Below are positions 17,596 to 25,403 of a stretch of DNA of 64,000 nucleotides, in pieces. Origin of the DNA: Rhodobacterales bacterium LSUCC0031 (GTDB lineage Bacteria; Pseudomonadota; Alphaproteobacteria; Rhodobacterales; Rhodobacteraceae); the NCBI GenBank assembly GCA_015689735.1, contig WVSP01000003.1, positions 372,001-436,000 of the forward strand, read 5' to 3'. The position numbers and the translations under genes were made by a program. The notes beneath the pieces were generated by a model. The model was given only the letters and a program-made list of their open reading frames with translations. It searched no databases and was not told the DNA's origin. Position 1 is the first letter of the stretch; every line of letters starts with the position of its first letter.

Positions 17596-19098
17596 ATGTT
17601 TGAAAACCTCTCGCAACGCCTGTCCGGCGTCTTCGACCGCCTCACCAAGCAAGGTGCGCTGTCCGAGGATGATGTCCGCACGGCCATGCGCGAGGTCCGC
17701 GTGGCCCTCTTGGAGGCTGACGTCTCGCTCGAGGTGGCCCGCCAGTTCATCAAGGCGGTCGAGAAAAAGGCCACCGGTGCCGCCGTCACCAAATCCATCA
17801 CCCCCGGCCAGCAGGTCATCAAGATCGTCCATGACGAGCTTGTCCATGTGCTGACCGGCGATGCCGACCCCGGCCGCCTGAAAATCGACAACCCACCCGC
17901 GCCGATCCTGATGGTGGGCCTTCAGGGGTCGGGGAAAACCACCACCACCGCCAAACTTGCCAAGCGCCTGAAAGAGCGCGAGGGCAAGCGCGTGCTGATG
18001 GCCTCCCTCGACACCAACCGCCCCGCCGCGATGGAGCAATTGGCCATTTTGGGGCTCCAGATCGGGGTCGATACGCTCCCCATCGTCAAGGGCGAAGACC
18101 CGGTGACGATCGCCAAGCGCGCCAAGACGCAAGCCAGCCTTGGCGGCTATGATGTCTATCTGCTCGACACCGCGGGGCGGCTCCATATCGACGCCGAGCT
18201 TATCGCACAGGCCGCCGCCGTCCGCGATGTGGCCCAACCCCGCGAAACGCTGCTGGTGGTCGATGGTCTGACCGGCCAGGACGCGGTCAATGTCGCCCAG
18301 GAATTCGACGACAAGATCGGTGTGACGGGCGTTGTCCTGACCCGAATGGATGGCGACGGGCGCGGTGGTGCGGCGCTCTCGATGCGCGCGATCACCGGCA
18401 AGCCGATCCGCTTCGTCGGCTTGGGCGAAAAGACCGACGCGCTGGAAACCTTCGAGCCCTCCCGCATCGCAGGCCGCATCCTTGGCATGGGCGACATCGT
18501 GGCGCTGGTCGAACGCGCGCAAGAAACGCTCGAGGCCGAACAGGCCGAGCGCATGATGAAGCGCTTCCAGAAGGGTCAGTTCAACATGAACGACCTCAAG
18601 GGCCAGCTGGAACAGATGCTCAAGATGGGCGGCATGCAGGGCATGATGTCGATGATGCCCGGCATGGCCAAGATGCAAAAGCAACTCGACGATGCGGGCA
18701 TGGATGACAGCGTGATCCGTCGCCAGATCGCGCTGATCAACTCCATGACCAAGAAAGAACGCGCCAATCCAGACCTGATGCAGGCCAGCCGCAAGAAGCG
18801 CGTGGCCGCAGGTGCGGGGCAGGATGTGAGCGACCTCAACAAGCTGCTCAAGATGCACCGCCAGATGGCCGATGCGATGAAGAAGCTGGGCAAGATGGGC
18901 AAAACGGGCCTCTTGCGCGGCGGCCTTGGCGCCTTGATGGGCAAGGGCGCGCCCAGCGCGCTCAAGGGGATGGACCCCGCAGGCCTTGACCCCAAGGCGA
19001 TGGAAGAGGCCGCGCGCAAGATGGGCATGGGCGGCCTGCCCGGTCCGGGCGGCGGCATGCTGCCCCCGGGCCTTGGCGGGTTTGGGAAGAAGAAATGA
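17596..19098 (+). CDS. ffh: signal recognition particle protein Ffh (SRP54)
   Basis: GTPase that binds signal sequences together with 4.5S RNA and docks with FtsY; 500 residues. The N domain is followed by the G domain with P-loop GLQGSGKTTTTAKLA from residue 108, DTAGRLHID (G3) and TRMDGDGRGGAAL (G4). The methionine-rich M domain (MMKRFQKGQFNMNDLKGQLEQMLKMGG and onward) includes the RNA-binding segment with S-M-T-x-x-E-R and RRKR-like basic residues. An alphaproteobacterial Gly/Met/Pro-rich tail ends in GGFGKKK. It leads the translation operon and overlaps the first acetyltransferase by 4 nt. Confidence 0.97.
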   Translation: MFENLSQRLSGVFDRLTKQGALSEDDVRTAMREVRVALLEADVSLEVARQFIKAVEKKATGAAVTKSITPGQQVIKIVHDELVHVLTGDADPGRLKIDNPPAPILMVGLQGSGKTTTTAKLAKRLKEREGKRVLMASLDTNRPAAMEQLAILGLQIGVDTLPIVKGEDPVTIAKRAKTQASLGGYDVYLLDTAGRLHIDAELIAQAAAVRDVAQPRETLLVVDGLTGQDAVNVAQEFDDKIGVTGVVLTRMDGDGRGGAALSMRAITGKPIRFVGLGEKTDALETFEPSRIAGRILGMGDIVALVERAQETLEAEQAERMMKRFQKGQFNMNDLKGQLEQMLKMGGMQGMMSMMPGMAKMQKQLDDAGMDDSVIRRQIALINSMTKKERANPDLMQASRKKRVAAGAGQDVSDLNKLLKMHRQMADAMKKLGKMGKTGLLRGGLGALMGKGAPSALKGMDPAGLDPKAMEEAARKMGMGGLPGPGGGMLPPGLGGFGKKK

Positions 19099-19487
19099 CC
19101 GCAGCCCTGCCCGATACGTTGCGCAGTGAACGGCTGGTGCTGCGCTGCCCCACCCTCGCCGATCTGGAGGCCTACGTGGCCTATTACACCCGGCCGCGCA
19201 CCGGCGGCGTCGGCGGACCGAAACCCCGCCACATCGTCGTGGAGCGCTTTGCTGCGATGGCGGGCCAGTGGGCGCTCCGCGGCTACGGGCGCTACGCGAC
19301 GGAGGCGGCGCGCGCCGTGCTCGACGCATGGCGTGGCCCCGAACTGATCGCGCAGATCGTGCCGGACAACGCAGCTTCGCTGCGCATTGCCGAAAAGCTG
19401 GGTTTCATGGTCGATCCCGAGGCCGCGAAACCCGCCCATTTCTCTTGGGATGTTCTGACGCTGCGTCGGTCGCGGGTGCCGGCATGA
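19095..19487 (+). CDS. GNAT acetyltransferase remnant with internal in-frame deletion
   Basis: Only 130 residues, against 169-183 for its three neighbours. The N-terminal strand-helix (LRSERLVLRCPTLADLEAYVAYY) and the C-terminal part (ELIAQIVPDNAASLRIAEKLGFM) are intact. However, GQWALRGYGRY runs straight into ATEAARAVLDA. The neighbours have about 40 residues at that point, carrying the central beta strands and the start of the acetyl-CoA loop (R-x-x-GYA). The frame is kept, so a protein may be made, but catalysis is doubtful. Short GGCTACG/GCTACG similarity at the join could have mediated the deletion. It overlaps ffh and the next gene by 4 nt each. Confidence 0.78.
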   Translation: MTAALPDTLRSERLVLRCPTLADLEAYVAYYTRPRTGGVGGPKPRHIVVERFAAMAGQWALRGYGRYATEAARAVLDAWRGPELIAQIVPDNAASLRIAEKLGFMVDPEAAKPAHFSWDVLTLRRSRVPA

Positions 19488-19993
19488 CCATGGCCCCCAC
19501 CCTCACGACCGCACGGCTGACGCTGCGGCCCATGCGCGCTGGCGATTTCCCCGCCTATGCCGCGCTGATGGCAAGCCCGCGCGCGACCCATATGGGCGGG
19601 CCATATGATACCGCCGCCGCTTGGGGCCTGTTTTGCCATGATGCAGGCTGCTGGGCGCTGTTTGGCCATGGCGCGCTGATGATGGACCTGCGCGGCACAG
19701 GCGATACCATCGGACAGGTCGGCCTGAACGCAGGTCCGCTTTTCCCCGAAACGGAACTCGGCTGGATGGTCTATGATGGCCATGAGGGTCAGGGCTACGC
19801 CACCGAAGGGGCTGCCGCCCTGCGCGATTGGGCCTTTGCGACGCTGCCCATCGACACCCTCGTCAGCTACACCGATCCTGCGAACACCGCCTCCAAAGCC
19901 GTCGCGCTGCGGCTGGGCGCTATCCCCGATGACACCGCCCCACGCCAAGACCCCGAAGATTGCGTCTTCCGCCATCACCGGAGGGCCGCATGA
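19484..19993 (+). CDS. GNAT-family N-acetyltransferase (RimJ/RimL-like)
   Basis: Acetyl-CoA-dependent transferase of 169 residues. LTTARLTLRPMRAGDFPAYAALM is the RimJ-type start, ELGWMVYDGHEGQGYATEGAAALRDWAF holds the acetyl-CoA pyrophosphate loop (G-Q-G-Y-A), and SYTDPANTASKAVALRLGA is the C-terminal motif B. The ATG overlaps the preceding stop. Members of this group acetylate protein N-termini or small amines; the substrate is not visible. It is the second of four tandem paralogues. Confidence 0.86.
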   Translation: MTMAPTLTTARLTLRPMRAGDFPAYAALMASPRATHMGGPYDTAAAWGLFCHDAGCWALFGHGALMMDLRGTGDTIGQVGLNAGPLFPETELGWMVYDGHEGQGYATEGAAALRDWAFATLPIDTLVSYTDPANTASKAVALRLGAIPDDTAPRQDPEDCVFRHHRRAA

Positions 19994-20081
19994 TGCACTT
20001 GCCTTTCCGCAACCAACCCACAGGTTTTTCCACAGGAAAAGCCCCGATCACTTGCCCTATTGCGGCTGCATGGAGCCGTGC

Positions 20082-20633
20082 ATGCTGACCCCGCATCTGG
20101 CTGATACGCCGGTTCTCGAAACCGAGCGCCTGACCCTGCGCGCCCCGCAAGCCGGGGATTTCGAGGCCATCGCTCCCTTCATCACCTCCGACCGCGCCCG
20201 CTTTGTCGGCGGCGGTGCCGACAAGGGGATCGGCGTGGCATGGCGCATCCTCGCGATCTTCGCGGGCCATTGGCAGCTGCGCGGCACAGGCGTCTTCATC
20301 ATGGCCGAGCGCACCACGGGCCGCCCCATTGGCTCGGTCGGGCCGTGGTATCCCGGCGACTGGCCGGAGCAAGAGCTTGGCTGGTCGGTCTGGTCGTCCG
20401 CCGATGAAGGCAAAGGCTATGCCTATGAGGCGATCATGCGCCTGCGCCGCCATGTCTATGCCGATCTCGGCTGGTCCACCGCCGTGAGCTACATCGATGC
20501 GCGCAACACCCGCTCGCTTGCCTTGGCGCAGCGGCTTGGCTGCGCCCGCGACATGGACGCGCCCCGCCCCAACCCGGTTGAGCCGATTGAAGTCTGGCGC
20601 CACCCCGCGCCCTCCGAGGTCTTGGCCGCATGA
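20082..20633 (+). CDS. GNAT-family N-acetyltransferase (RimJ/RimL-like)
   Basis: Third paralogue of the array, 183 residues. ATG 20082 is preferred over ATG 20070 because GGAG at 20072 lies 6 nt before it. LETERLTLRAPQAGDFEAIAPFI opens the fold; ELGWSVWSSADEGKGYAYEAIMRLRRH carries the acetyl-CoA loop, and SYIDARNTRSLALAQRLGC the closing motif. It overlaps the next acetyltransferase by 4 nt. There is an 88-nt gap from the previous gene, so its translation is not coupled to it. Confidence 0.85.
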   Translation: MLTPHLADTPVLETERLTLRAPQAGDFEAIAPFITSDRARFVGGGADKGIGVAWRILAIFAGHWQLRGTGVFIMAERTTGRPIGSVGPWYPGDWPEQELGWSVWSSADEGKGYAYEAIMRLRRHVYADLGWSTAVSYIDARNTRSLALAQRLGCARDMDAPRPNPVEPIEVWRHPAPSEVLAA

Positions 20634-21154
20634 CCACGATCCCAACCCTCACGACCGCGCGCCTGACCTTGCGCGCACCGCGCCTGTCGGATTTTGACGC
20701 TTATGCCGAATTCCGCGCCTCCGACCGTGCGCGCTTCGTCGGCGGCCCCAACACCGCGATCGAGGCTTGGGGCCAGTTCATCGGCCTGCCCGGCCAATGG
20801 GCGATCCGCGGCTATGGTCGCTGGATCGCGGCCGACCGCGCCACGGATGCGCCCTTGGGCGTCGTGGGCCTGCTTTACCCCGTCGGCTGGCCCGAACCGG
20901 AAATCGCCTGGTCGATGTTTGAAACCGGCGAAGGGCGTGGGCTGGCCCATGAGGCGGCCTTGGCCGCGCGCGACTACGCCTATACAACCGCCGGTTGGAA
21001 CACCGCGATCAGCTTGATCGACCCGGCCAATACCCGCTCGGTCGCGCTGGCCGAACGTCTCGGTTGCCGCCCCGAGACTGATTACCAGCACGCGATTTTC
21101 GGCGCGATGCAGATCTGGCGCCACCCCGCCCAGGCAGAGGGCCGTGCCGCATGA
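20630..21154 (+). CDS. GNAT-family N-acetyltransferase (RimJ/RimL-like)
   Basis: Fourth paralogue, 174 residues. The sequence LTTARLTLRAPRLSDFDAYAEFRASDRARFVGG is close to both neighbours, indicating local duplication. EIAWSMFETGEGRGLAHEAALAARDYA is the acetyl-CoA loop region with GRGLA in place of the usual GxGYA, and SLIDPANTRSVALAERLGC the C-terminal motif. Its stop overlaps (ATGA) the start of a possible 31-residue micro-ORF that leads into the chorismate mutase gene. Confidence 0.85.
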   Translation: MTTIPTLTTARLTLRAPRLSDFDAYAEFRASDRARFVGGPNTAIEAWGQFIGLPGQWAIRGYGRWIAADRATDAPLGVVGLLYPVGWPEPEIAWSMFETGEGRGLAHEAALAARDYAYTTAGWNTAISLIDPANTRSVALAERLGCRPETDYQHAIFGAMQIWRHPAQAEGRAA

Positions 21155-21246
21155 CCCGGTTTCGCCCCATGCCCGCGTATGTACGCCCTGTGTACGGGCT
21201 GTGTACGCCTTGTGACACCTCCGCAACCGACAGGATGCAGCCATGA
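21151..21246 (+). CDS. possible 31-residue micro-ORF coupled on both sides
   Basis: An ATG at 21151 overlaps the preceding GNAT stop (ATGA) and its own TGA overlaps the chorismate mutase ATG (ATGA), so it would carry ribosomes across the 88-nt gap. The product would read MTRFRPMPAYVRPVYGLCTP and 11 more residues. Part of it is encoded by three 11-bp direct repeats. There is no clear separate ribosome site. This may be a real leader or coupling peptide or a coincidence; no family is recognised. Confidence 0.3.
   Translation: MTRFRPMPAYVRPVYGLCTPCDTSATDRMQP
21180..21212 (+). repeat. three tandem 11-bp repeats, unit TGTACGSSYTG
   Basis: TGTACGCCCTG (21180-21190), TGTACGGGCTG (21191-21201) and TGTACGCCTTG (21202-21212) lie head to tail directly in front of the chorismate mutase gene, followed by TGACACC. 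The 11-bp period matches about one helical turn, so a protein could contact the same DNA face three times; they could equally be simple slippage products. Confidence 0.6.
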
Positions 21247-21548
21247 CCGACGCCATCACCCGCGCCGCTGAACTGCTCAAAGGCCATCGCGAAAGCATCG
21301 ACCGGCTTGACGCGATCTTGGTTTATACGCTGGGCGAACGCTTCAAACACACGCAAGCCGTGGGCCGCCTCAAGGCCGAACACGACCTGCCCCCCTCCGA
21401 TCCCACGCGCGAGGCAGCCCAGATCGCGCGCCTCGAAGATCTTGCGAAACGGGCCGATCTCGACCCGGAATTCGCCAAGAAATTCCTGAAGTTCATCATT
21501 CAGGAAGTCATCCGTCACCACGAACAACATCAGGAAAACGGGGCATAA
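21243..21548 (+). CDS. chorismate mutase, AroQ class
   Basis: Rearranges chorismate to prephenate for Phe/Tyr synthesis; 101 residues, the all-helical monofunctional form. [48 protein letters not shown] shows the AroQ pattern: an acidic/Arg residue in helix 1 ([10 protein letters not shown]), Lys/Arg in the [10 protein letters not shown] segment, and the R-E/xxQ pair before helix 2. It is the usual gene between ffh and rpsP in this group of bacteria. GTG or other starts are not needed: ATG 21243 fits. Confidence 0.88.
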   Translation: MTDAITRAAELLKGHRESIDRLDAILVYTLGERFKHTQAVGRLKAEHDLPPSDPTREAAQIARLEDLAKRADLDPEFAKKFLKFIIQEVIRHHEQHQENGA

Positions 21549-21580
21549 TCCGCCCCTCGCCATCCAAAGGAGACTATAGC

Positions 21581-21982
21581 ATGGCAATGAAAATCCGTCT
21601 GGCCCGCGGCGGCTCGAAAAAGCGCCCCTTCTACGCAATCGTGGCCGCCGACAGCCGCATGCCCCGCGACGGCCGCTTCATCGAAAAGCTCGGCACCTAC
21701 AACCCGCTTCTGGCCAAGGACAGCGAAGACCGCATCCGCATGGATGTGGAGCGCGTGAAGCATTGGCTGGCCCAAGGCGCCCAGCCCACCGACCGCGTCG
21801 CCCGCTTCCTCGAAGCCGCCGGCGTTGTCGCGAAAACGCAGCGCAACAACCCCAAGAAAGCCGAACCCGGCAAACAAGCCAAGGAGCGCGCCGCCGAAAA
21901 GGCCGCCAAAGCCGCCGCCGCCGCCGAGGCAGCCGCCGCCCCGGCCGAGGCTGACGCGATCGAGCAACCCGCAACCGAGTGA
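21581..21982 (+). CDS. rpsP: 30S ribosomal protein S16
   Basis: Primary assembly protein of the small ribosomal subunit, 133 residues. The conserved core [42 protein letters not shown] fills the first third. The core normally ends near residue 85; an additional Lys/Ala/Glu-rich tail of about 45 residues ([31 protein letters not shown]) is the disordered extension common in alphaproteobacteria. AAAGGAG lies ahead of the ATG. It sits 32 nt after the chorismate mutase stop in the translation operon. Confidence 0.97.
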   Translation: MAMKIRLARGGSKKRPFYAIVAADSRMPRDGRFIEKLGTYNPLLAKDSEDRIRMDVERVKHWLAQGAQPTDRVARFLEAAGVVAKTQRNNPKKAEPGKQAKERAAEKAAKAAAAAEAAAAPAEADAIEQPATE

Positions 21983-22033
21983 TCGGCATGTCCATGCAAT
22001 CCCATGCATGCCCCAAAACCCGCGGATCCGGTC

Positions 22034-22540
22034 ATGGTTGACCGGGTCTGCATCGGTGCGATCGCGGGTGCCTTTGGCGTACGGGGCGAGGTGCGGCTGA
22101 AAAGCTTCTGCGCCGAGGCCGCCGATATCGCTGCCTATGGCCCGCTCACGACCGAGGATGGGGCGCGCAGTTACGAGATTACGCTAACGCGCCCCGTAAC
22201 CTCGGGCTATGCGGCGCGGCTATCGGGCGTCACCAGCAAGGAAGCTGCCGATGCCCTGCGCGGGGTTCGCTTATTTGCACCGCGCAGCGCCTTGCCACAC
22301 TTGCCCGATGACGAATTCTACCATGCCGACCTGCTCGGCCTGACCGCCCAAGACACGGGCGGCGCTCCCTTGGGCAAGGTCGCGGCTGTGCTCAATCATG
22401 GCGCGGGCGACATCCTTGAGTTGCGCGGTGCGCCACTCAAGGGGGCGGTCCTTGTCCCCTTCACAAGCGCAATCGTGCCGACCGTCGATCTGGCCGCGGG
22501 TCGCATCGTCATCGACCCGCCCGAGGGGCTATTTGACTGA
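22034..22540 (+). CDS. rimM: 16S rRNA processing factor RimM
   Basis: Assists maturation of the 30S head around S19; about 168 residues. [21 protein letters not shown] is the diagnostic N-terminal beta-barrel motif. The C-terminal PRC-barrel contains [15 protein letters not shown] and [27 protein letters not shown] place the start at ATG 22034 because this gives the usual short run before the motif; ATG 22004 adds ten residues and is also possible. A dispersed hairpin repeat lies between it and trmD. Confidence 0.93.
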   Translation: MVDRVCIGAIAGAFGVRGEVRLKSFCAEAADIAAYGPLTTEDGARSYEITLTRPVTSGYAARLSGVTSKEAADALRGVRLFAPRSALPHLPDDEFYHADLLGLTAQDTGGAPLGKVAAVLNHGAGDILELRGAPLKGAVLVPFTSAIVPTVDLAAGRIVIDPPEGLFD

Positions 22541-22546
22541 CGCACG

Positions 22547-22605
22547 CTTCTTCGTTTCATAAATATCCCGGGGGAGGCGCCAAGGGCGCCGGGGGCAGAG
22601 CCCCC
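22547..22605 (-). repeat. dispersed intergenic hairpin repeat, copy 1
   Basis: On the plus strand it begins CTTCTTCGTTTCATAAATAT, continues with CCCGGGGGAG and ends in two inverted repeats, GGCGCC-AAG-GGCGCC and GGGGGC-AGA-GCCCCC. The same layout recurs at 31321-31380 and, more diverged and in the opposite orientation, at 25336-25386. Here it sits between rimM and trmD within an operon; the minus-strand reading (hairpin, then GGATATTT-TGAAACGAAGAAG) is taken as its forward direction. Confidence 0.8.
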
Positions 22606-22645
22606 ATCTTTCCCGCCCGAACCAGCCAGCGCCAAGGTGCATGAC

Positions 22646-23455
22646 ATGACGGACACACCTTCAAAATCCCATGGTCGGCTGGCCATTTCCGCGAGCCTCA
22701 CACCGCGCGACCTCTTGAGCGAAACACCCCGCCTCAAGGGGGCTTGGTGCGCCAAAGTCGTGACGCTGTTTCCCGAATTGTTTCCCGGCGCGCTTGGCGC
22801 GTCACTGACCGGCAAGGCACTTCAACACGGACTTTGGGCGCTCGAGACGATCGATCTGCGCAGCTTTGGAACCGGCAAACACCGCCAAGTTGACGACACG
22901 CCCGCCGGTGGCGGTGCGGGGCTGGTGATGAAACCCGATGTCGTAGCCCGCGCGCTCTCCATGGCCGAAATCGGCACGCCCACCGATCCCGCGCGTTGGC
23001 CGCGCATCTACCTGTCGCCGCGCGGCAAGCCCTTCACGCAAGCCGATGCGGCGCGCTTTGCGCAAGCCGAAGGAATGACGCTCCTGTGCGGCCGCTTCGA
23101 GGGGGTGGACCAACGCGTGATCGAGGCCCAAGGCCTCGAAGAGGTCAGCCTTGGCGATTTCGTCCTGACCGGCGGCGAGATCGCGGCTCATGCGCTGCTG
23201 GACGCCACCGTTCGGCTGATCCCCGGTGTTTTGGGCAATGCCGCCTCGACCGAAGAGGAAAGCTTTTCGGATGGGCTGCTTGAACATCCCCAATATACCC
23301 AACCCCGCGACTGGAAGGGACGCACCATTCCTGATGTGCTGTTGTCGGGCAACCATGGCGAGATCGCCCGTTGGCGCCGCGCGCAAGCAGAAGCACTTAC
23401 CGCCGCCCGTCGCCCCGATCTTTGGGCCGCCTATCTTGCACGTAAAGATGGCTGA
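22646..23455 (+). CDS. trmD: tRNA (guanine-37-N1)-methyltransferase TrmD
   Basis: Methylates G37 next to the anticodon, preventing +1 frameshifting; SPOUT-class enzyme of about 269 residues. WCAKVVTLFPELFPGALGASLTGKALQHGLW starts the conserved domain after an N-terminal extension of about 30 residues. The SAM-knot includes YLSPRGKPFTQADAARFA, LLCGRFEGVDQRVIE and FVLTGGEIAAHALLDATVRLIPGVLG, the hallmark active-site loops. ATG 22646 has AAGG about 9 nt upstream; an in-frame GTG 9 nt earlier is an alternative start. Confidence 0.96.
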   Translation: MTDTPSKSHGRLAISASLTPRDLLSETPRLKGAWCAKVVTLFPELFPGALGASLTGKALQHGLWALETIDLRSFGTGKHRQVDDTPAGGGAGLVMKPDVVARALSMAEIGTPTDPARWPRIYLSPRGKPFTQADAARFAQAEGMTLLCGRFEGVDQRVIEAQGLEEVSLGDFVLTGGEIAAHALLDATVRLIPGVLGNAASTEEESFSDGLLEHPQYTQPRDWKGRTIPDVLLSGNHGEIARWRRAQAEALTAARRPDLWAAYLARKDG

Positions 23456-23717
23456 GCCTGCAAAATCAGCTTGATCCACGCACGCACCCGGCCTATACGC
23501 GCCAAGACCCGCGGGGGGTGACCCCGACGGGTTTCCGTTTTCGTGCATGCTTCGGCACGAGCTTTCGACGGACTTACACATAAGCAACGGCCAGACGACC
23601 TCTGACGGGCGCCCCGCACCAGCGGAAATTAGCGAACCCGATTGAAGATCAGAGCTCTCGGCGCAAGGCCATGACATCTCCGCGGGCAAACCGTGGGCAA
23701 GCATAGGAGTGGATCAG
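23456..23717 (+). other. 262-nt gap before rplS, probable leader region
   Basis: No gene is seen here. A 6-bp hairpin TCGTGC/GCACGA with loop at 23541-23560 and several G/C-rich palindromic stretches suggest a structured mRNA leader for the rplS-rpmE pair, possibly with its own promoter. I cannot match it to a known ribosomal leader family. Confidence 0.35.
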
Positions 23718-24101
23718 ATGAACCTGATCGCACAGATCGAGGCGGAACAAATCGCCGCCCTCGGGAAGACCATTCCCGATTTCAAAGCCGGCGACACGAT
23801 CCGCGTCGGCTACAAGGTGACCGAAGGCACACGTTCGCGGGTGCAGAACTACGAGGGCGTCTGCATCAGCCGCCGCAACGGTTCTGGCATCGCCGCCTCG
23901 TTCACCGTGCGTAAAATTTCCTTCGGCGAAGGTGTGGAGCGCGTGTTCCCGCTGCACTCGACCAATATCGAATCGATCGAAGTGGTCCGTCGCGGCAAGG
24001 TGCGTCGCGCCAAGCTCTACTACCTGCGCGCGCGCCGCGGCAAATCGGCCCGTATCGCTGAGGACAACACCTACAAGCCGCAAGCCGGCGCCGACCAATA
24101 A
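23718..24101 (+). CDS. rplS: 50S ribosomal protein L19
   Basis: Large-subunit protein at the 30S/50S interface, 127 residues. [37 protein letters not shown] and [36 protein letters not shown] are the family core. ATG 23718 is chosen since AGGAG at 23705-23709 lies 8 nt upstream; a GTG 9 nt earlier overlaps that site. It is followed after 11 nt by rpmE. Confidence 0.97.
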   Translation: MNLIAQIEAEQIAALGKTIPDFKAGDTIRVGYKVTEGTRSRVQNYEGVCISRRNGSGIAASFTVRKISFGEGVERVFPLHSTNIESIEVVRRGKVRRAKLYYLRARRGKSARIAEDNTYKPQAGADQ

Positions 24102-24112
24102 GGAGCCGCGTG

Positions 24113-24334
24113 ATGAAAAAGGATATTCACCCCGACTATCACGTCATCAACGTCAAGATGACCAATGGCGACATGGTGCAGATGCGCTCGACCTGGGGCA
24201 AGGAAGGCGACACCATGTCGCTCGACATCGACCCGACGGTTCACCCGGCATGGACCGGCGGTGGCCAGCGCTTGATGGATACCGGCGGCCGCGTGTCGAA
24301 GTTCAAGAAGAAATACGAAGGTCTGGGTTTCTGA
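24113..24334 (+). CDS. rpmE: 50S ribosomal protein L31
   Basis: Large-subunit protein of 73 residues forming a flexible bridge to the small subunit. [20 protein letters not shown] and [31 protein letters not shown] are the family core. The zinc-binding cysteines of the C+ form are absent, which is normal for alphaproteobacterial L31. AGGAG at 24101-24105 is 7 nt before ATG 24113. It is the last gene before a terminator. Confidence 0.96.
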   Translation: MKKDIHPDYHVINVKMTNGDMVQMRSTWGKEGDTMSLDIDPTVHPAWTGGGQRLMDTGGRVSKFKKKYEGLGF

Positions 24335-24357
24335 TCCCAGCCGCAAGTCGATCGGAG

Positions 24358-24382
24358 AACGCCGCCCTTGGGCGGCGTTTTT
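24358..24382 (+). terminator. rho-independent terminator of the ffh-rpmE operon
   Basis: AACGCCGCCC (24358-24367) pairs with GGGCGGCGTT around a TTG loop and is followed by a run of T. It lies 24 nt after the rpmE stop on the plus strand. Confidence 0.92.
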
Positions 24383-24493
24383 CTTTCGCAATTGCGGCTT
24401 AACCTTTTCATGCATTTGCCATATCATCTGCGACATCTTGAGGGCTTTGGTTCAAACCCACATAGATGTTGCGTAGTGTCGTGGGGGCTTGCT

Positions 24494-25303
24494 GTGGCGC
24501 ATATTATCGTTTTGGGCAATGAAAAGGGCGGGTCGGGCAAATCCACTACCGCGATGCATGTGGCAACTGCGCTCGCGCGGATGGGCCATCGCGTGGGTGG
24601 CCTCGATCTCGATCTGCGCCAGCGCAGTTTTGCACGGTATATCGAGAACCGCCGCGCATCGTCCGAGGCGCAACACCTCGATATCGCCGCGCCTGAGCTA
24701 TTGGAATTGCCCGAGATCGACCCGTCGCAACTTGGCGAAGGTGAGAACAGTCTCGACAAGCGACTTGCGGCTGCTGTTGCAACGTTAGAAGCGCGATGCG
24801 ATTTCATCGTGATCGATTGTCCCGGCAGCCATACACGGCTCAGCCAAGTCGCCCATAGCCTTGCCGATACATTGATTACCCCGATGAATGACAGCTTCGT
24901 TGATTTCGACCTCTTGGGCCGGATCGACACCGATGGCACGACGATCAAGGGACCAAGCGTTTATTCCGAAATGGTCTGGCATGCCCGCCAATTGCGCGCC
25001 AAAGCAGGATTGACGCCGATGGATTGGGTTGTCGTGCGCAACCGTCTGGGCGCGCAGGAGATGCACAATAAGCGCAAGGTCGGTCGTGCGCTTGAAAGCC
25101 TCTCGGAGCGTATCGGCTTTCGCGTTGCACCCGGCTTTTCAGAGCGGGTGATTTTTCGTGAGCTTTTCCCAAGCGGCATGACGCTACTGGATTTGCGCGA
25201 ATTGGGGGTTGATCGGCTCAACATCTCGAACCTTGCCGCCCGCAATGAGCTACGCGACCTGATGCGCGCGTTGAACCTTCCTGGTGTCAGTATCGATTTC
25301 TGA
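24494..25303 (+). CDS. mipZ: MipZ-like ParA-family cell-division ATPase
   Basis: Positions the FtsZ ring by forming a polar gradient on DNA through ParB; 269 residues. The deviant Walker A motif LGNEKGGSGKSTTAMHVATAL starts at residue 7, and GLDLDLRQRSFARYIENR is the MipZ switch I region with its DLRQR signature, which distinguishes it from ParA and MinD. DFIVIDCPGSHTRLSQVAHSLADTLITPMNDSFVDFDLLG is Walker B and following. The start is a GTG at 24494 with GGGGG about 7 nt before; an in-frame ATG far upstream is within the terminator region and is rejected. Confidence 0.9.
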   Translation: MAHIIVLGNEKGGSGKSTTAMHVATALARMGHRVGGLDLDLRQRSFARYIENRRASSEAQHLDIAAPELLELPEIDPSQLGEGENSLDKRLAAAVATLEARCDFIVIDCPGSHTRLSQVAHSLADTLITPMNDSFVDFDLLGRIDTDGTTIKGPSVYSEMVWHARQLRAKAGLTPMDWVVVRNRLGAQEMHNKRKVGRALESLSERIGFRVAPGFSERVIFRELFPSGMTLLDLRELGVDRLNISNLAARNELRDLMRALNLPGVSIDF

Positions 25304-25335
25304 GGGGCAATACCGCCCGCCACCTGCCTGAGCGA

Positions 25336-25386
25336 CGGGAGGCTTTGCCCCCCGAACCCCCCAGAGTATTTGCAAAGCAAAGAGGA
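25336..25386 (+). repeat. dispersed intergenic hairpin repeat, diverged copy 3
   Basis: CGGGAGGCTTTGCCCCCCGA followed by ACCCCCCAGAGTATTTGCAA and AGCAAAGAGG has the same order of parts as the minus-strand reading of the copies at 22547 and 31321 (G-rich/C-rich hairpin, C run, G-TATTT, AAA-C-AAGAGG), with substitutions throughout. It fills the gap between the convergent mipZ and cydB genes. Confidence 0.6.
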
Positions 25387-25403
25387 AAGGCCGTCTGACG
25401 CCT

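Noticed and set aside
17386-19329. 647-residue open frame antisense to ffh
   Set aside because: Ffh is certain on the plus strand; the antisense frame has no domain pattern and is a codon-bias artefact.
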